Of a stretch of 64,000 nt of DNA, positions 52,945-62,015 are shown one piece after another. Numbering within the stretch: position 1 is the stretch's first letter; each line of letters opens with the position of its first letter. The translations under genes and the position numbers were made by a program. The notes below the pieces were generated by a model, which saw only the letters and a list, made by a program, of their open reading frames with translations, made no database searches and was not told where the DNA came from. The stretch comes from JACPPO01 sp965262505 (lineage in GTDB: Bacteria; Acidobacteriota; Vicinamibacteria; Vicinamibacterales; UBA2999), in contig CBDHFM010000030.1 in NCBI GenBank assembly GCA_965262505.1, positions 2,728,001 to 2,792,000 of the forward strand. The letters are read 5' to 3'.

Positions 52945-54501
52945 ATGGCCAGCGACAAGACGCCTCGCGTTCCTCAAGACTCAGAGGCGGACACCGGATC
53001 GCGGCGGGCGCCGATCGCGATGGATGCGGAAACGTTCAAGGCGCTCGCGCACACGCTCGTCGACCAGGTGGCCGACCTGCTGGCCTCGGTGCCCGCGCGC
53101 CCCATCACGCCGAACGAGACGCCCTCCGAGGTGCGCAGCGCGCTCGACCTAGACCGTCGGCTTCCCGAGGAGGGAACCGCGCCAGGACCACTGCTCGAAC
53201 GCGCGGCGCGCCAGTTGTTCGATCACTCGCTGTTCAACCAGCATCCGCGCTACTTCGGCTACATTACGACGCCTCCAGCCCCGATCGGCATCCTCGGCGA
53301 CTTTCTGGCCTCGGCCTTGAACCCGAATGTCGGCGGCTGGATGCTCTCACCGGCGGCCAGTGAGGTTGAGGCGCAGACGATTCGCTGGGTCGCCGAGCTC
53401 ATCGGCTACCCGACAAGTTGCGGCGGCCTGTTCGTGAGCGGCGGCAACATGGCCAACTTCGTCTGTTTTCTGGCGGCGCGCGCCGCCAAGGCCGAATGGA
53501 ACGTGCGCGAGCAGGGCGTGGCCGGCTCTGCCGGCAGACGCCTGGTGGTGTACGGCTCGGCCGAGACACACACCTGGATTCAGAAGGCCACCGATCTGGC
53601 CGGGCTCGGTACCGACGCCGTTCGCTGGATACCCACCGACGCGTCTCTGCGCATGGATGTCAGTGCACTACGGCACCAGATCGAGACCGACACGCAGGCG
53701 GGAGCAGTGCCCTTCATGGTGGTGGGAACGGCTGGCTCGGTGAGCACGGGCGCCATCGACCCGCTGCCCGACATTGCCGCAGTCTGCCGGGAGCGGAAGC
53801 TCTGGTTTCACGTGGACGGCGCGTATGGCGGGTTCGCCGCCGCCGTGCCGGACGCTCCCGCTGACCTCCTGGCGTTATGCGAGGCCGACTCGGTGGCCGT
53901 GGATCCCCACAAGTGGCTGTACGCGCCGCTTGAAGCCGGCTGCTCGCTGGTGCGAAACCCCGCGCACCTGCGCAACGCGTTCGCGTACCACCCGCCGTAC
54001 TACCACTTCGAGGAAGCGGCGGTGAACTTCGTCGATCATGGGCCGCAGAACTCCCGTGGGTTCCGCGCGCTCAAGGTCTGGCTCGCGCTGCAGCACGTTG
54101 GCGCGTCGGGTTACCGGCGGATGATCGCCGATGACATCGGGCTATCCCGCGCGTTGGCCGACGCGGTGGCCGGCCATCCCGATCTGCGGCTTGGCAGCCA
54201 GTCGCTGAGCATCACGACGTTCCGATTCGTGCCCCAGGATCTGGCGGGACGCCTCGGCGAGCCGGCCGTGAGCCGTTATCTGAACGCGCTGAACGAAAGG
54301 CTCCTTGACACCGTGCAGCGGGGAGGCGAGGCGTTCGTGTCGAACGCCGTGGTCGACGGGCGCTATCTACTTCGGGCTTGCATCGTGAACTTCCACACGA
54401 GCCTGGCGGACGTGAAGGCGCTTCCCGGCATCGTGGTACGCGCCGGGCGTGCGCTCGATGCCGCGCACCGCCCGGCCGAACTGCACGGCGAGGCCGATTA
54501 A
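52945..54501 (+). CDS. PLP-dependent decarboxylase (aromatic amino acid/glutamate group II)
   Basis: 518 aa from the ATG at 52945. N-terminal H-P-R-Y-F-G-Y, L-N-P-N-V-G-G-W and S-G-G-N-M-A-N-F are group II decarboxylase motifs. The PLP Lys is in D-P-H-K-W-L-Y and the aromatic stacking His region in S-A-E-T-H-T-W-I-Q-K. H-V-D-G-A-Y-G-G gives the PLP Asp. The likely reaction is removal of CO2 from an aromatic amino acid. It follows the PIG-L remnant by 25 bases. Confidence 0.9.
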   Translation: MASDKTPRVPQDSEADTGSRRAPIAMDAETFKALAHTLVDQVADLLASVPARPITPNETPSEVRSALDLDRRLPEEGTAPGPLLERAARQLFDHSLFNQHPRYFGYITTPPAPIGILGDFLASALNPNVGGWMLSPAASEVEAQTIRWVAELIGYPTSCGGLFVSGGNMANFVCFLAARAAKAEWNVREQGVAGSAGRRLVVYGSAETHTWIQKATDLAGLGTDAVRWIPTDASLRMDVSALRHQIETDTQAGAVPFMVVGTAGSVSTGAIDPLPDIAAVCRERKLWFHVDGAYGGFAAAVPDAPADLLALCEADSVAVDPHKWLYAPLEAGCSLVRNPAHLRNAFAYHPPYYHFEEAAVNFVDHGPQNSRGFRALKVWLALQHVGASGYRRMIADDIGLSRALADAVAGHPDLRLGSQSLSITTFRFVPQDLAGRLGEPAVSRYLNALNERLLDTVQRGGEAFVSNAVVDGRYLLRACIVNFHTSLADVKALPGIVVRAGRALDAAHRPAELHGEAD

Positions 54502-54591
54502 CCGCCTCGAGGCTTAACTGAGGGCGCGGACGGGAGCAGTATTCGCCATATGATGAAGGCACGGCAGCGAGCCTCGTAGCCACGCGTTGAC

Positions 54592-55041
54592 ATGCAGATG
54601 CGATACGGGATCGCGCTGGGGCTGAGCCTTGGGTTGCTGGCAGGACTCGGGGGCTACACGTTCGTCTACGCACGCGGCGCCTCGTACCTTGAGAATGATC
54701 CGAGCGCCTGCGCCAACTGCCACGTGATGAATGAGCAGTACGCCGGGTGGCAGCGGTCGAGCCATCGGTCCGTGGCGGTGTGCAACGATTGTCATACGCC
54801 GCAAGACGTGGTGGGGAAGTACGCCACGAAGATGCGGAACGGTTTTTGGCACTCGTTCTACTTTACGACCGGCAACTTTCCTGACACGATCCGGATCACG
54901 CCCCGCAATCAGGCGATCACCGAGCAGGCCTGCCGGAACTGCCATCAGCCCGTCGTGGACGCGATCGACACGCACCGTGCGAGCGAGGCTGACACACTGT
55001 CGTGTGTGAGGTGCCACGTGGATGTGGGGCATTTGCAGTGA
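54592..55041 (+). CDS. nrfH: cytochrome c nitrite reductase small subunit
   Basis: 149 aa. One N-terminal membrane helix is followed by four heme motifs: C-A-N-C-H, C-N-D-C-H, C-R-N-C-H and C-V-R-C-H. This NapC/NirT-type protein takes electrons from quinol and passes them to NrfA. C-H-V-M-N near the first heme matches NrfH, where Met may be a heme ligand. The nrfA gene begins 36 bases later. Confidence 0.93.
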   Translation: MQMRYGIALGLSLGLLAGLGGYTFVYARGASYLENDPSACANCHVMNEQYAGWQRSSHRSVAVCNDCHTPQDVVGKYATKMRNGFWHSFYFTTGNFPDTIRITPRNQAITEQACRNCHQPVVDAIDTHRASEADTLSCVRCHVDVGHLQ

Positions 55042-55077
55042 TGCACCGGGCTGTGCACAGACTTCTCAGACAGAACG

Positions 55078-56475
55078 ATGATGAAACGTAACAGGGCCTG
55101 GCCAGTCGTCACGCTTGTCGCCGTTGTCGCTGCGCTTGCGGCGGCGAGTGTCACGGCACTGCTCGTGTCGATCTTCGAGCGGCAACAGGAAGCCAGGGAC
55201 CCGTTCTTTCGCGTCGTCGAACTGACCGACGAGATGGAAGATCCGGCGGTATGGGGCCGGAACTTTCCCCTCCAGTACGACGCCTACAGACGCACGGTGG
55301 ACCAGCAGCGCACGCGCTACGGCGGCAGCGAGGCGGTGCCCCGCACGCCGACCTTCGCCGACCCGCGATCGATCGTCGCGCAGTCGCGTCTCGAGACCGA
55401 TCCGCGGCTGAAGACCATGTGGGCTGGCTACGCGTTCGCGACGGACTTCCGTGAGGAGCGCGGTCACGCGTACATGCTGGATGACCAGACTTACACCGAA
55501 CGGCAGCAAGTGGCGCCGCAACCTGGCACCTGCATACACTGCCACGCGTCCGTGTATCTTCCGTATCGGAAGCTCGGGAACGGCGATCTCATCAAGGGCT
55601 TTGAGGCCATGAACCAGCTGCCGTATGTCGAGGCGCGCGAGCTGGTCAGTCACCCGGTTGCGTGTATCGACTGCCACGATCCGCGGACGATGCAGCTGCG
55701 CGTGACGAGGCCGGGGTTTCTCGAGGGGATCACTGCGTTGAAGGCCTCGCATGGAATACCAAACTACGACGTGAACGCCATGGCGACGCGGCAGGAGATG
55801 CGGACCTACGTGTGTGGGCAGTGCCACGTTGAGTACTATTTCAGCGGGCCGGAGAAGCGCCTCACGTACCCATGGGCCAAGGGCGTGAAGGCAGACGAGA
55901 TTTTGTCGTACTACCAGGAGTCTAACTTTCGGGATTGGGTGCACCTAGAGAGCGGCGCGCCGGTGCTGAAGGCACAGCATCCCGAATTCGAGCTGTATAG
56001 CCAGGGAATTCACGCGCGGTCGGGCGTGGCGTGCGCCGACTGCCATATGCCGTACCGGCGTGAAGGGGCGCTGAAGATCAGCGACCATCACGTGCAGAGC
56101 CCGCTGCTCAACGTCAATGTGGCCTGCCAGAAGTGCCACCGTTGGTCGGAGGACGAGCTGCGCGAGAACGTCTACACCATTCAGGACCGGACGTCCCAGA
56201 CGCGCGATATCGCCATGGACGCGCTGGTCTCGCTCATTGGCGATATCAAGGCGGCCAGCGAGGCCGGGGCCTCAGACGCGGCGCTCGCGGAGGCGCGCGA
56301 CGAACAGCGGCAGGCGCAGTTTCTTCTCGATTTTATCGAGGCGGAAAACTCCATGGGGTTCCATGCGCCGCAGGAGGCCATGCGCGTGTTGGCGCTCTCG
56401 CTGGAGCATGCACGCCTCGGCGAGCGCGCACTGCGGACCACGCCCGGTGCTGGTGACCTAGAACCGGGAAACTAA
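55078..56475 (+). CDS. nrfA: ammonia-forming cytochrome c nitrite reductase
   Basis: 465 aa with an N-terminal signal anchor. Five heme motifs: Cys152-Cys155-His156, 196-200, 246-250, 319-323 and 350-354. The first, which carries the catalytic heme, is C-I-H-C-H rather than the C-x-x-C-K of E. coli. Y-V-C-G-Q-C-H-V-E-Y-Y-F and catalytic His312 in Q-G-I-H-A-R-S-G support NrfA. It reduces nitrite to ammonium with six electrons in the periplasm, in complex with NrfH. Length is slightly under the E. coli enzyme. Confidence 0.93.
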   Translation: MMKRNRAWPVVTLVAVVAALAAASVTALLVSIFERQQEARDPFFRVVELTDEMEDPAVWGRNFPLQYDAYRRTVDQQRTRYGGSEAVPRTPTFADPRSIVAQSRLETDPRLKTMWAGYAFATDFREERGHAYMLDDQTYTERQQVAPQPGTCIHCHASVYLPYRKLGNGDLIKGFEAMNQLPYVEARELVSHPVACIDCHDPRTMQLRVTRPGFLEGITALKASHGIPNYDVNAMATRQEMRTYVCGQCHVEYYFSGPEKRLTYPWAKGVKADEILSYYQESNFRDWVHLESGAPVLKAQHPEFELYSQGIHARSGVACADCHMPYRREGALKISDHHVQSPLLNVNVACQKCHRWSEDELRENVYTIQDRTSQTRDIAMDALVSLIGDIKAASEAGASDAALAEARDEQRQAQFLLDFIEAENSMGFHAPQEAMRVLALSLEHARLGERALRTTPGAGDLEPGN

Positions 56476-56603
56476 GCGAACTGAATCGAGCGCGCCAGGC
56501 TCGGTTGAATGGGCCGCAAGCCAGCCCTCAGCAGAGGCAGGCAAACCCTTCCGGCTTCGCCCGCCTCCCTGTGGACGGCGTCTCAGTCGCTGCTAGCGGC
56601 TAG

Positions 56604-57149
56604 CTACTGGCCCGGTATCATGACGTGGGCTTCTGACGTGCCCGCCATCATGATCCAGGCGCCACCCTGGTCGCGATTGTCGGGCATGCCCAACGACTCG
56701 GCCGTGGCGCCCGGCACGGCGATCGTTGTGTGTATTCGGGCGCTGGCCGCGTCAGCGCCATCCATTGAGATCCAGACCGAGCCGAACTCGGGCTGCACGC
56801 GGGTGCCGGCCGCCTCGTAGCCGTCCAGCACTTTCTCGCCCTCCTCGTTTTCCGCCAGGGCCTTCCGGCTCTGAGCGACCCGGTCGAGATTGCCTACGCT
56901 GGTGCACTGCACCGAGAACGGCTGCCGCCGCCCTGGAAACCCGGACCTGTCGTAGCAGACCAGCCGGTTAGTGCTTTCCTTCAGCGTCTCGTACGTGTAG
57001 TCGTCATTCCACCGAATGACACCGGTGGCTTCGACCCCCCGCTGCGGCGCTGGCGCCAGCGCCCGCTCGATCGTTTCAGCAGTCGTTTGTGCGTAGGCGC
57101 TGGTCGAGACCACCAGCAGGCCGACAGCGATGAGGACAATGCGTATCAT
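56604..57149 (-). CDS. exported conserved hypothetical protein
   Basis: 181 aa with a signal ending TSAYAQ. The mature part has R-W-N-D-D-Y-T-Y-E-T-L-K, two Cys (VCY, QCT) and a C-terminal segment with G-M-P-D-N-R-D-Q-G-G-A-W-I-M-M-A-G. The frame is long and signal-bearing, so it is likely real. It converges on nrfA. Function unknown. Confidence 0.72.
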   Translation of the reverse strand: MIRIVLIAVGLLVVSTSAYAQTTAETIERALAPAPQRGVEATGVIRWNDDYTYETLKESTNRLVCYDRSGFPGRRQPFSVQCTSVGNLDRVAQSRKALAENEEGEKVLDGYEAAGTRVQPEFGSVWISMDGADAASARIHTTIAVPGATAESLGMPDNRDQGGAWIMMAGTSEAHVMIPGQ

Positions 57150-57285
57150 GAGGTGACCTCCAAGTGAACGGATGTCGCAGGATTGGCCCCGGACCGGGCC
57201 GAAGCTTCGTCATTCTCGGATAACCACCAGATCATAACTCAAGCGGCCTGCGGGGAACACGCACCCGGCGGCCGCGACCTGCGGG

Positions 57286-59715
57286 TCAGTTGTCGCCGCC
57301 GATGGACACCGCAACGCCGCCGCGGACTGTTCGAGGAAGCCCAGGAAATCCGAAGGACGACTCGTATGTCCTGTCCAGGATATTTTCGCTGCTCACGAAT
57401 AGTTTGAGCCGCGGATGCACCCGGTAGGCACCGCCAAGATCGACCTTCTGATACGCTGCCTCGAGGCCCCTGTTCGGCAGCAGCATGGAGTTGCCGAAGA
57501 ACGCGTCGCTCAGGAACGTGCTGCCGTCGCGCTTCCCTGAGACGTACACCGATAGCGTGACCTGCCCCGCACCCTGCGTGTAGCTTGCCATCAGCGTGCC
57601 CGAATGTGTGGGTCTGCGAAACGGTCGCTGGCCCACGAGCGGTGAGAACGCACCGATACGCACGCCTGGAATCGATGGATTGATCACCGGTTGCAAGGCG
57701 CTGCCGGCGAACGAGTCGGTCACCTCGGCGTCCATGTACGTATAGGAGGCCATGAGTCGAAGGCGCGCCATGACCAGCGCCTCGGCTGACGTCTCGAGCC
57801 CCTGCGCCGTGTAGGACGACGAGTTCACGTAGGCGCCGAAGGGGGCCGCCTGCGCGACGTCGGGAGGCACGCCAACCTGCGGCAGCACGTTCTTGCTGAC
57901 GAACTCGATCAGGTCCTCGAAGCGGCTGTGGAAATAGGAGATCCGCACTCGCGCCTGGCCGTCGGCAAAGCCCTGCTCGAGGCCGACGTCGAGGCTCCGG
58001 CTGCGCTCAGGGCCGATCGGCCCGGTCGTGAGGCGTGACGCCGACTCCTGGGCGAGCACGTGCAACGAGCTCTGCTCCTGGAACACGCTGGGCGTCTTGA
58101 TGCCGCTGCCGACATTGAACGTCACCTTCGTGTCGCCAAGCCCGCCCGGCTCGGGCCGGCGCAGATAGGCGGCCATCGACAGCCGCGGGGTCGTCGCCGA
58201 TCCGAACGCGGCGTTGTGCTCGTAGCCGAGGCCGGCACCGACGTACATCCGGCCACCGATGCTCCCCCGGGCCTCCACGAACAGCCCGCCGTTGTCGCGC
58301 GTAGCACTCGGCTCGCCGTCGGGGTCGCTGAACCCCTGCTCGCGCTCGAAGCGGCCGCCGCCAGAGAGGTAGAAGTCCGACCCCACCAGGTACGTCGTCT
58401 GGCCCGATAGCGCGCGCCGCGTCGTGCGACTGTCGAAGGTGGAAGGGTAGGTGCCGCCGAAATCCAGGATGGCGCGTCCGGTGGCCGAATAGCCGTTCGC
58501 CCCGGTGATAGTCACCTCGTTGCCGAGGTAGTTCGCGCCAAACCCGAATGGATCGAAGGCCTCGCCGGTCGGCGTGGGGTTCAGGAAGCTCGACGTCTGG
58601 CCAGTTGACCCGAATCGCAGCGTGCTCTGCCAGCGGTCGGTCCACTGCGACTGCGCCGCGATGCCCGCATAGGTCCGCTCGGACCCGGACGACGCATCGT
58701 CGGTGACGCCGTACAGGCTGAAGCCGTTCGGACTGCCAGTTTTGCCGTCGATCTGCCGAAACGTGCCGCTGAGGTCCGTGCTGCCGCCAAGCGCCAGGCC
58801 GACCCTGGCGGCGTACGTATGGTTGCGGTACCGGTTGTTGGGTAGGTCGTTGTCGGTGGTGAAGTACGAGTACTCGGAGAAGTAGTCCACGCGCTTGTAG
58901 GCGCCGCCGAGCGACGCCGCGTTGTTGAAGGTGCCGAAGCTTCCGCCGTCGATCGCGTAGGTCATCTCAGGCACGCGCGCCCGACCTCGGCGGGTGGTGA
59001 TGTTGATGACGCCCGTGAGCGCGTCGCTTCCGTAGATGACGCTGTTCGCCTGTCGCAGTACCTCGATCTGCTCGACGCCGGTCGTTTGCATCTGGGAGAA
59101 GTCGAAGGAGCCACCAATGTCGTTGGCCGCGATTCCGTCGATCAACACCTTGGCGAAGCTCGACGCGCCGCCGCGGATGAACATGGAGGTCGCGCCGCCG
59201 CGGGCGCCGGTCTGCTCGATCTGGGAGCCCGGCACGAGGCGGAGCGCCTCGAGCAGGTCGGGTTTGTTCAGCGCCTCGATGGCGGCTCGACCGACCACGG
59301 TGACCGGCGCGCCGGTCTGCGCCTGCGACAGCTCCGACGCCGACGCTGTCACCACGACCGCCTGCTGAAGGGGTCCGATCCGCACCGTGACGTCGACGCT
59401 GATGCGACTTCCGGCGCTCACGTATACCGGCTCGGACGTCACCGGAGAAAAACCGGACGCTGTCGCCACCACCCGATACCGGCCCGCCGTGAGGCTGGCG
59501 AACTCGTACGCCCCCTCCGCGTCAGTCGTGCCCTCGCCAGCCAGCCCCTGTTCACCCAGGATCGTGACGGTCGCACCGGGCACGCGGGCGCCCAGTGGAT
59601 CGAGCACCGCGCCGGCGAGCGTCCCCTGGCCCTGGGCCGCGGTGATACCAGGGACGAACAGGGCCAACGCGAGAGTACCGCACGTCAGGGCATGCGGCAG
59701 ACGAGTCAAAAGCAT
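57286..59715 (-). CDS. TonB-dependent receptor with carboxypeptidase-regulatory domain
   Basis: 809 aa. The start at 59715 has cgaggt just upstream and gives a clean signal ending ITAAQG; an ATG at 59739 is the alternative. Residues 30-105 form a carboxypeptidase-regulatory-like domain (A-V-L-D-P-L-G-A-R-V-P-G-A-T-V). The plug follows (V-V-V-T-A, L-R-L-V-P-G, I-R-G-G, V-L-I-D-G, V-I-Y-G-S-D-A-L-T-G-V-I-N-I-T-T) and then a beta-barrel ending in N-I-L-D-R-x-Y. The plug resembles BtuB/vitamin-B12-type receptors. The substrate is unknown; its upstream region carries several inverted repeats. Confidence 0.9.
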   Translation of the reverse strand: MLLTRLPHALTCGTLALALFVPGITAAQGQGTLAGAVLDPLGARVPGATVTILGEQGLAGEGTTDAEGAYEFASLTAGRYRVVATASGFSPVTSEPVYVSAGSRISVDVTVRIGPLQQAVVVTASASELSQAQTGAPVTVVGRAAIEALNKPDLLEALRLVPGSQIEQTGARGGATSMFIRGGASSFAKVLIDGIAANDIGGSFDFSQMQTTGVEQIEVLRQANSVIYGSDALTGVINITTRRGRARVPEMTYAIDGGSFGTFNNAASLGGAYKRVDYFSEYSYFTTDNDLPNNRYRNHTYAARVGLALGGSTDLSGTFRQIDGKTGSPNGFSLYGVTDDASSGSERTYAGIAAQSQWTDRWQSTLRFGSTGQTSSFLNPTPTGEAFDPFGFGANYLGNEVTITGANGYSATGRAILDFGGTYPSTFDSRTTRRALSGQTTYLVGSDFYLSGGGRFEREQGFSDPDGEPSATRDNGGLFVEARGSIGGRMYVGAGLGYEHNAAFGSATTPRLSMAAYLRRPEPGGLGDTKVTFNVGSGIKTPSVFQEQSSLHVLAQESASRLTTGPIGPERSRSLDVGLEQGFADGQARVRISYFHSRFEDLIEFVSKNVLPQVGVPPDVAQAAPFGAYVNSSSYTAQGLETSAEALVMARLRLMASYTYMDAEVTDSFAGSALQPVINPSIPGVRIGAFSPLVGQRPFRRPTHSGTLMASYTQGAGQVTLSVYVSGKRDGSTFLSDAFFGNSMLLPNRGLEAAYQKVDLGGAYRVHPRLKLFVSSENILDRTYESSFGFPGLPRTVRGGVAVSIGGDN

Positions 59716-59761
59716 CGATACCTCGGGGAATGAGCGCATCCGCTCGGAAGGGTGATCCTAA

Positions 59762-59782
59762 CCGGGCCGGCTCCTGGCCCGG
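59762..59782. other. GC-rich hairpin upstream of TonB receptor
   Basis: ccgggcc (59762-59768) pairs with ggcccgg (59776-59782) around a 7-base loop. It lies 47 bases from the receptor start and would form a strong stem in the leader RNA. Confidence 0.5.
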
Positions 59783-59786
59783 CCTG

Positions 59787-59804
59787 AAGAATTCCTGAAT
59801 TCTT
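59787..59804. promoter_or_regulatory. 18-bp near-perfect palindrome, possible operator
   Basis: aagaattc and gaattctt meet across a 2-base centre. Such a compact AT-rich dyad in GC-rich DNA is typical of a dimeric repressor site. No regulator gene is next to it. Confidence 0.5.
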
Positions 59805-59846
59805 GGTAAGAAGCGACGACGACGGCCAGATGCGCTGGATGGAATT

Positions 59847-59875
59847 CTGAAAAGAGCACTTCAAGAACTCTTCAG
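59847..59875. other. imperfect inverted repeat
   Basis: ctgaaaagag at the left and ctcttcag at the right form an imperfect stem; a second aaga/tctt-bearing dyad close to the palindrome at 59787. Confidence 0.35.
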
Positions 59876-60196
59876 GCGCCCCGTCGGGTGAGCTTTCGCA
59901 CCACCTGGATCTCGCTCTCGCTCGTCGCGTTGGGCCGGGCGCATCGTCAGTCTCGTGCGACGCGGGACTGTCACCACGGACTACGAGAACCAGAAATGTT
60001 CACCATGGCGGCAATGGCGTGTTGTGCCTGGCCAGCGGATGCGCCCATCGCGGTGGAGGGGGATTCTTCGCTCACGAGCGACCTACATATGTGAAGAGTC
60101 GTACCGCACTCTGACAGCGGCGTTGACTCAGGTGTTGACGCAGCATCGTTTGGGCAGCTGGACTGCATTGGTACGCATACGGAGAGGGTAGAGAGA

Positions 60197-60868
60197 ATGA
60201 AGCAGAGAAAACTGATGTCCACGGTGGGAATCGCACTCGTTGCCGGACTCTTGATGGGCACGCCGGCGCTCGCCGACGGTGCCGGGCGGAGCTTTTCGGT
60301 CACCATCACCAACCTGACCCGAGGGCAGACCTTTACGCCCATCCTGGTCGCGAGCCACAGGGAGGGTGTCAAGCTCTTCACCCCCGGCAGCCCTGCGAGC
60401 CCCGAGCTCGCCGCCCTGGCCGAAGGCGGGGACACCATGCCTCTCGGGACGCTGCTCGGGGCTATGGGTGGCGTGCTCGACGTCACCGACTCCGGCGGCC
60501 TGCTGGTGCCGGGTGCCTCGGTGACGGTGAAGGTGGAGACCCGAGGTCGGTTCAACCACGTCAGCGTCGCTTCGATGCTCATTCCCACCAACGACGCCTT
60601 CTTCACCCTCAATGGCATCGCGGGCCCGTCGGGCAATAGGACGGTCCTGGTGATGGCGCCGGCATGGGACGCCGGCAGCGAGCCCAACGACGAGCTCTGC
60701 GCCGCCATCCCAGGCCCGGTGTGCGGCGGAGCCGGAGGCTCACCCGGCATCGGGGGCGAGGGATTCGTTCACATTCATGCTGGGATTCACGGCATCGGAG
60801 ACCTGTTCCCCGAGGACCGTGACTGGCGGAGCCCTGTGGCCAGAATCACCATCAGCCTGGCGCGCTGA
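60197..60868 (+). CDS. exported spondin-domain protein
   Basis: 223 aa with gagaggg upstream and a signal ending TPALADG. F-S-V-T-I-T-N-L-T-R-G-Q-T-F-T-P-I-L-V-A-S-H is the start of the spondin_N domain, and F-V-H-I-H-A-G-I-H-G-I-G-D-L lies near the end. Such bacterial proteins are secreted and of unknown role, possibly adhesive. Two Cys (LCAA, PVCG) may form a disulfide. It is transcribed away from the TonB receptor. Confidence 0.85.
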   Translation: MKQRKLMSTVGIALVAGLLMGTPALADGAGRSFSVTITNLTRGQTFTPILVASHREGVKLFTPGSPASPELAALAEGGDTMPLGTLLGAMGGVLDVTDSGGLLVPGASVTVKVETRGRFNHVSVASMLIPTNDAFFTLNGIAGPSGNRTVLVMAPAWDAGSEPNDELCAAIPGPVCGGAGGSPGIGGEGFVHIHAGIHGIGDLFPEDRDWRSPVARITISLAR

Positions 60869-60983
60869 CGCGCGGCCGGAGAAGTCAGAGACCAGGTCAT
60901 CCCGGTCAAGGGGAAGTAGCTCGAGGCCAATGCACGAGCCAGCGCTTCGAACGGCCTCCAGGGCGGCGCCGCGCGGTCACGGA

Positions 60984-61940
60984 ATGCGCGTGACCCTCGG
61001 CATCGCCGTGGTTGCGGCATGCATACCGGTGTCGGTTGCGTCGCTGGCCGGACCGGCCGAGCGATTACAAGCCGCTGATGTGGTCGAGGTCGCCCACCCT
61101 CTCGTCACCGTGCACGTGCGCGATGCTCCCCGCCGTCCCCAGACACAGCGGGACTGCCGCGGTTCGAAGAGGGCATTCCACGTGGCGGACGGTCGTCTCA
61201 CCGTGGCCGTGCGTGATGCGTCGTTGAGGGCACTCGTCGAGGCGATCGCCCAGGAGACCGGGTTGGCCCTCGAGGAGCACGAGTCGCTGAACGGACAGAT
61301 CACGGTGCGGTTTCGGTGCCTGCCGATCGCGGAGGGGTTGGCGCGGATCCTTGGGGATCGTGGCTACATGCTTCTGTATGCCGTCGAGTCATCTCCAGAT
61401 GGTGGCGGCACCACGCGCATGCCCGTCCGCCTGCGGTTCTTCGATCGCCCGGTTGTCGACGAGCCGCCGGCCGCCCGGGACGCTGCTTCGGAGGAGGCCG
61501 AGCGCGCCGCCCTCCTCGAGACACTGGAGACCTACAGCGGTCCCTGGGACAAGCTGGACGCGATCGACGCGCTCGTCGAGGCGGGGGACCCCGCGGTCGC
61601 GCGGCGGCTCGGCCTGGCCGCGCTGGCCGACCCCGACGTGGATGTCCGGTCGGCGGCGGTCGAGGCGCTGGAGATCGCCTTGCACGACCGTGAGATCGTG
61701 ATCCGAGAGGACGCGGTGGGCGCGCTCGAGGAGATCGGTGGGGAGGCGGCGGTTCGCGGTTTGACGGTAGCGCTGCAAGACGCGGATACGGATCTGCGTC
61801 TGCTCGCGATCGACGCGGTCGGTGCCCTCGGCGGGCCCGCGGCGATCCTGCTGCTCGAGTACGCAGCGGGTGACCCGGAGGCATCGGTGCGTGAAACCGC
61901 CGAGGACTGGCTGACGGAGCTGAGAGCCGAGCCTTGGTAG
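60984..61940 (+). CDS. exported STN-like and HEAT-repeat protein
   Basis: 318 aa from the ATG at 60984; an ATG at 60930 gives a longer basic start before the same signal peptide. A secretin/TonB short N-terminal (STN)-like domain spans about residues 65-130 (L-R-A-L-V-E-A-I-A-Q-E-T-G-L, G-Q-I-T-V-R-F). From 170 onward there are four or so HEAT/PBS-lyase-like repeats (L-D-A-I-D-A-L-V-E-A-G, V-R-S-A-A-V-E-A-L, I-R-E-D-A-V-G-A-L-E-E-I-G). A periplasmic scaffold role is likely. Confidence 0.8.
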   Translation: MRVTLGIAVVAACIPVSVASLAGPAERLQAADVVEVAHPLVTVHVRDAPRRPQTQRDCRGSKRAFHVADGRLTVAVRDASLRALVEAIAQETGLALEEHESLNGQITVRFRCLPIAEGLARILGDRGYMLLYAVESSPDGGGTTRMPVRLRFFDRPVVDEPPAARDAASEEAERAALLETLETYSGPWDKLDAIDALVEAGDPAVARRLGLAALADPDVDVRSAAVEALEIALHDREIVIREDAVGALEEIGGEAAVRGLTVALQDADTDLRLLAIDAVGALGGPAAILLLEYAAGDPEASVRETAEDWLTELRAEPW

Positions 61941-62015
61941 CGCGGTCGAGACTGGTGGCTGCGGAGCGCGCGCGCCTCGCCGCCCAGAAGAAGTTGTCGC
62001 TCGAGAACGTGTCGG

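Larger units (their letters stand above)
59740..60196. other. 457-base intergenic region with inverted repeats
   Basis: Lies between the divergent TonB receptor and spondin genes. Three inverted repeats are listed separately; no open frame with protein character and no known riboswitch core was recognised in the rest. Confidence 0.6.

Noticed and set aside
59740..60196. Cobalamin riboswitch upstream of a BtuB-like receptor
   Set aside because: Expected from the receptor type, but I could not find the B12-box core; only inverted repeats are visible.
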